Made by a program: the position numbers and the translations under genes
Notes under the pieces: generated by a model
Seen by the model: the letters and a program-made list of their open reading frames with translations, nothing else
The model's database searches: none
Told to the model about the DNA's origin: nothing
Shown: piece after piece, positions 63,101 to 64,000 of the stretch
How the letters are laid out: each line of letters opens with the position of its first letter
How positions within the stretch are numbered: the stretch's first letter is position 1
From: Atrichornis clamosus
Lineage: Eukaryota > Chordata > Aves > Passeriformes > Menuridae
Length of the DNA stretch: 64,000 bases
Reading direction: 5' to 3'
NCBI GenBank assembly: GCA_013400975.1
Contig: WBMZ01012686.1
Location: 29,591-93,590, forward strand

Positions 63101-64000
63101 ATTACTTGATACCATTTATTTTTAAAAAATCTTTTAGTTTACAAGTTTATTGAGTTCTCACAGAGGCTTGTAAATAATAAACGCAGTAGTTCTTTCAGTA
63201 GCTTATTTTTATATTTTTCATCAGAAGACCTACGAAACACTTTACAAAGATGATAAATATCACAGTTTCCATAGAACAGAGACGGATGAAGTGACCAAGA
63301 TGCAGAAAAGACAAGTCCCATGTATGGGTTACATGGTCAGGACAAGAAACCAGTTTTTCTCACTCACAGGTCTTTACATTAGGTCAGAATGGTTGTGTTT
63401 CTTGCCTGATTTACTACCTGTACATGCTTAGTCACTACAGAGAAGCTGTGCTCTGACTATTTCTTCTGGCTCTGCTATTCTTTGCACAGTCTGAACATGG
63501 CACAGATGCACACCAGCAATGCACACTCCTCACTAGTTCTCGGCTTGTACTGCGTCAGCCACACGTGTTTCCTATGCCTTTTTGAAAGCGTCTCTCAGGA
63601 AAGCACCCATCACTTGATCTACCTCTAGCTAGTATCTACGTTTAACAAACCGAGTCCCGGCCACTGACAGCTGACTCTGGCCTCCTGAACTGCACCCCAG
63701 GAAGACACGAGCCGTCCTCACTACCCGGCCGGGCCGCCCGGGCCGTGCGGAGCATCTCACGCCCGGGACGCGGCCATTGCCCCGGCGCCTCTGGCAGGGC
63801 CGAGCGAAACAGAGGCCGCTCCCCGCCCCACGCCTCCCGGCAGAGTCCGCTGTGCGGCACCGAGGCCCGCAGCGAACGGGCCGCGACCCTGCGACCCGTC
63901 CCTACCTTCTCCCGGCTCCTCGGCAGCCCGCTGCGCGGCGGCGCCGGACGGGCCGAGCCGGGCGTGCCCGCGGCCGCCGGGGCCAGGGAGGCGCAGGCGG
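50846..64000 (-). CDS. MTPAP: MTPAP, mitochondrial poly(A) polymerase, 9 exons, 5' end cut by window edge
   Basis: Non-canonical poly(A) polymerase of the nucleotidyltransferase superfamily that adds poly(A) tails to mitochondrial mRNAs in the matrix and so completes some stop codons. The joined CDS, in minus-strand order, is 63906-64000 (partial), 61938-62110, 61150-61383, 60645-60869, 56776-56987, 54312-54538, 53006-53098, 52841-52914 and 50846-51184. All introns are GT-AG and the frame stays open, giving 556 residues and a stop. Human MTPAP is 582 residues, so about 25-30 N-terminal residues, including the start and most of the mitochondrial targeting peptide, lie outside. Visible domains in order are an RNP-like dimerisation domain (exons 2-3), the palm with GSS plus a DVD pair (exon 4) and a third catalytic Asp in FQCDLS (exon 5), then the central and PAP-associated region (exons 6-9). 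Nothing suggests a pseudogene. By human synteny its 3' side should face JCAD and its 5' side MAP3K8. Confidence 0.97.
52841..52914 (-). CDS. MTPAP: MTPAP exon 8
   Basis: A short 74-base exon (phase 1 to 0) separated from exon 7 by only a 91-base intron. The acceptor is TTCCCTTAG and the donor AAAG/GTATGT. It encodes [20 protein letters not shown] then NLRK, matching human [20 protein letters not shown]. This is the start of the PAP-associated region. The exon falls below usual ORF length cut-offs and was found by following the protein. Confidence 0.97.
53006..53098 (-). CDS. MTPAP: MTPAP exon 7
   Basis: A 93-base exon (phase 1 to 1) with a TTTCTTTCAG acceptor and a CTTG/GTAAGG donor. It encodes [20 protein letters not shown] followed by [11 protein letters not shown], matching human [20 protein letters not shown] then PSQNTETL. 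It contributes the substrate-facing loop of the central domain. Confidence 0.97.
54312..54538 (-). CDS. MTPAP: MTPAP exon 6 (central domain)
   Basis: A 227-base exon (phase 2 to 1) between a TTCTTCAG acceptor and a GCAG/GTAAGC donor. It encodes [38 protein letters not shown], then [20 protein letters not shown] and [15 protein letters not shown]. This is the helical central domain typical of non-canonical poly(A) polymerases, with the PPI(I/L)PTLD segment that lines the nucleotide pocket. Confidence 0.98.
54674..54735 (-). mobile_element. CR1 LINE 3' tail fragment in MTPAP intron 5
   Basis: GAATCATAGAATCATAGAAT is two reverse-complement copies of the ATTCTATG octamer, followed by GGTTTTGGTTAGAATG, a degenerate CR1 end. 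Only about 60 bases remain, in minus orientation. Confidence 0.75.
55249..55362 (-). other. Exon-like block in MTPAP intron 5 (possible poison exon)
   Basis: On the minus strand, an AG acceptor (GACCTAG) is followed by 114 bases ending in a consensus AAG/GTAAGT donor. The block is a multiple of three. One frame after the first three bases is open throughout and continues into the intron ([20 protein letters not shown] and onwards), but that is not the MTPAP frame. If spliced between exons 5 and 6, the MTPAP frame would meet TAG within twelve codons. It may be a cryptic or poison exon, an old pseudogene scrap or chance. I do not recognise the peptide. Confidence 0.25.
55711..55998 (-). mobile_element. 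CR1 LINE 3' fragment in MTPAP intron 5
   Basis: Starts with TCACAGAATCACAGAATATT, the reverse complement of a CR1 tail, followed by the typical GGAAGGGGTTCACAAGGATCAT and GAGTCCAACTCCTGGCCCTG text. The element is therefore in minus orientation, the same as MTPAP. The right part (near AACCTTTTTCAAATATTCAACC) matches the CR1 3' region. An unresolved base (n) sits at 55993 near its inner end. The open frames read across this stretch are CR1 sequence, not a host gene. Confidence 0.85.
56190..56300. promoter_or_regulatory. GC-rich patch in MTPAP intron 5 with CTCF-type motif
   Basis: A short CpG-rich island inside otherwise AT-rich intron 5. At 56221-56234 the plus strand reads GCGCCCCCTAGCGG, whose reverse complement CCGCTAGGGGGCGC fits the vertebrate CTCF core consensus at every informative position. 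The motif therefore points along the minus strand, the same direction as MTPAP. Occupancy cannot be judged from sequence. An internal promoter is another reading of the CpG patch. Confidence 0.5.
56776..56987 (-). CDS. MTPAP: MTPAP exon 5 (palm, third catalytic Asp)
   Basis: A 212-base exon (phase 0 to 2) with a GTTAG acceptor directly followed by six A, and an AACAG/GTGAGA donor. It encodes [39 protein letters not shown] and [10 protein letters not shown], almost residue for residue the human protein. The third catalytic aspartate is the GAT at 56793-56795. The preceding intron 4 is the longest in the gene (3,657 bases). Confidence 0.98.
59031..59044 (+). repeat. (CA)7 microsatellite in MTPAP intron 4
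   Basis: Seven CA units after AACACTT, within the longest MTPAP intron. Confidence 0.9.
60079..60102. promoter_or_regulatory. 24-bp palindrome with paired E-boxes in MTPAP intron 4
   Basis: Two perfect 11-base inverted arms (TACAGGTGACA and TGTCACCTGTA) are separated by TG. Each arm carries a CAGGTG/CACCTG E-box of the ZEB/Snail type. The centre, TGACA-TG-TGTCA, has the same spacing as the TGIF/PKNOX/MEIS dimer site TGACA-GC-TGTCA. A perfect 11-bp arm pair with a 2-base spacer is unlikely by chance at any given position, but function is inferred only. Confidence 0.35.
60645..60869 (-). CDS. MTPAP: MTPAP exon 4 (catalytic palm, GSS and DxD motifs)
   Basis: A 225-base exon (75 codons, phase 0) with a CTAG acceptor and an ATG/GTAAGA donor. 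It encodes [18 protein letters not shown]... and the nucleotidyltransferase signature [20 protein letters not shown]. The metal-binding aspartates of the DVD pair are the codons at 60696-60698 and 60690-60692. The motif is intact and nearly identical to the human enzyme (GCDLD there, GSDVD here), so the polymerase should be active. Confidence 0.98.
61150..61383 (-). CDS. MTPAP: MTPAP exon 3 (RNP-like domain, second part and linker)
   Basis: A 234-base exon (78 codons, phase 0 to 0) between a TTTTAG acceptor and an AGT/GTAAGT donor. It reads [19 protein letters not shown]..., aligned with human GLYAVVEFCQKESIGSLQN, then a poorly conserved linker and ...[13 protein letters not shown], aligned with human KQLFELLCYAES. 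The linker has diverged much more than the flanks, as is usual between the RNP-like and palm domains. Confidence 0.95.
61938..62110 (-). CDS. MTPAP: MTPAP exon 2 (RNP-like domain, first part)
   Basis: A 173-base exon with a CTCACAG acceptor and a CGT/GTAAGT donor. It reads ...[18 protein letters not shown]... and ...HFFFENR, aligning with human FSEMQNERREQAQRTVLI and HFFYESF. This is the start of the RNP-like domain that in the human enzyme mediates the dimerisation needed for activity. Exon phase is 1 at entry and 0 at exit. Confidence 0.95.
63640..64000. promoter_or_regulatory. CpG island at MTPAP exon 1 / 5' end
   Basis: CpG density rises sharply from about 63,640 to the window edge, with runs such as CCCGGCCGGGCCGCCCGGGC near 63,724. 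The rest of intron 1 is AT-rich. The island spans exon 1 and the first part of intron 1, and presumably continues into the promoter outside the window. This is the usual housekeeping CpG promoter for a nuclear gene for a mitochondrial protein. Confidence 0.85.
63906..64000 (-). CDS. MTPAP: MTPAP exon 1 (3' part)
   Basis: The last 95 bases of the first exon. It is an open frame of 31 codons, very rich in Arg, Ala, Gly and Pro, as expected just after a mitochondrial targeting peptide. It ends in a GAAG/GTAGGG donor, and the final G joins AT of exon 2 to make an Asp codon. The frame was chosen because it is the only one that joins exon 2 in its conserved frame. This segment shows little similarity to the human N-terminus, which is normal for this part of the protein. 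The ATG lies beyond the window. Confidence 0.85.

Noticed and set aside
1..64000. CRISPR arrays, bacterial operons, IS elements, rRNA
   Set aside because: The window is vertebrate nuclear DNA. No regularly spaced identical repeats, ribosome binding sites or rRNA-like blocks were seen.

Overview
This window looks like a piece of bird genome. The evidence is several CR1 LINE 3' ends, some with the avian ATTCTATG octamer tail or its reverse complement, a solo LTR of a type common in birds, and a spliced nuclear gene whose protein is clearly mitochondrial poly(A) polymerase (MTPAP, PAPD1). I see no bacterial, phage or plasmid feature. The species cannot be fixed from what is visible.

The right quarter (about 50.4-64.0 kb) holds MTPAP on the minus strand. 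Nine coding exons can be placed by protein similarity, by GT-AG junctions and by a reading frame that stays open across every splice. Together they encode 556 residues plus a stop. Exon 1 runs off the right edge, so the start codon and roughly the first 25-30 residues (judged against the 582-residue human protein) are outside. A CpG island covers exon 1 and the start of intron 1. Intron 5 carries two CR1 remnants, one unresolved base, a GC-rich patch with a strong CTCF-type motif, and an exon-like block that would act as a poison exon if spliced in. Intron 4 carries a 24-bp palindrome.

The left three quarters (about 1-50 kb) is mostly intergenic. It contains a solo ERV LTR (3.7-4.2 kb), CR1 fragments (8.3, 22.6-23.0, 35.3-36.0 and 47.0-47.5 kb), a 15-bp minisatellite (19.8 kb), a long pyrimidine-only-like tract (23.7 kb), short tandem duplications, old MIR-like remnants and two CpG-rich islands with no assigned gene (3.28-3.53 and 39.3-39.7 kb). 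Human order at 10p11 places JCAD (KIAA1462) beyond the 3' end of MTPAP, so one island could be a JCAD-side promoter, but I found no JCAD coding exon. A good acceptor followed by 64 open codons, a stop and a downstream AATAAA at 40.67-40.86 kb on the plus strand is the best candidate for an undescribed terminal exon. Base composition shifts from moderately GC-rich on the left to AT-rich on the right near 39.8 kb.

I did not find a convincing novel multi-gene system. The items most worth checking are the 40.67 kb exon candidate, the intron-5 CTCF-like site, the orphan CpG island with its adjacent 22-bp minisatellite, and the candidate poison exon.
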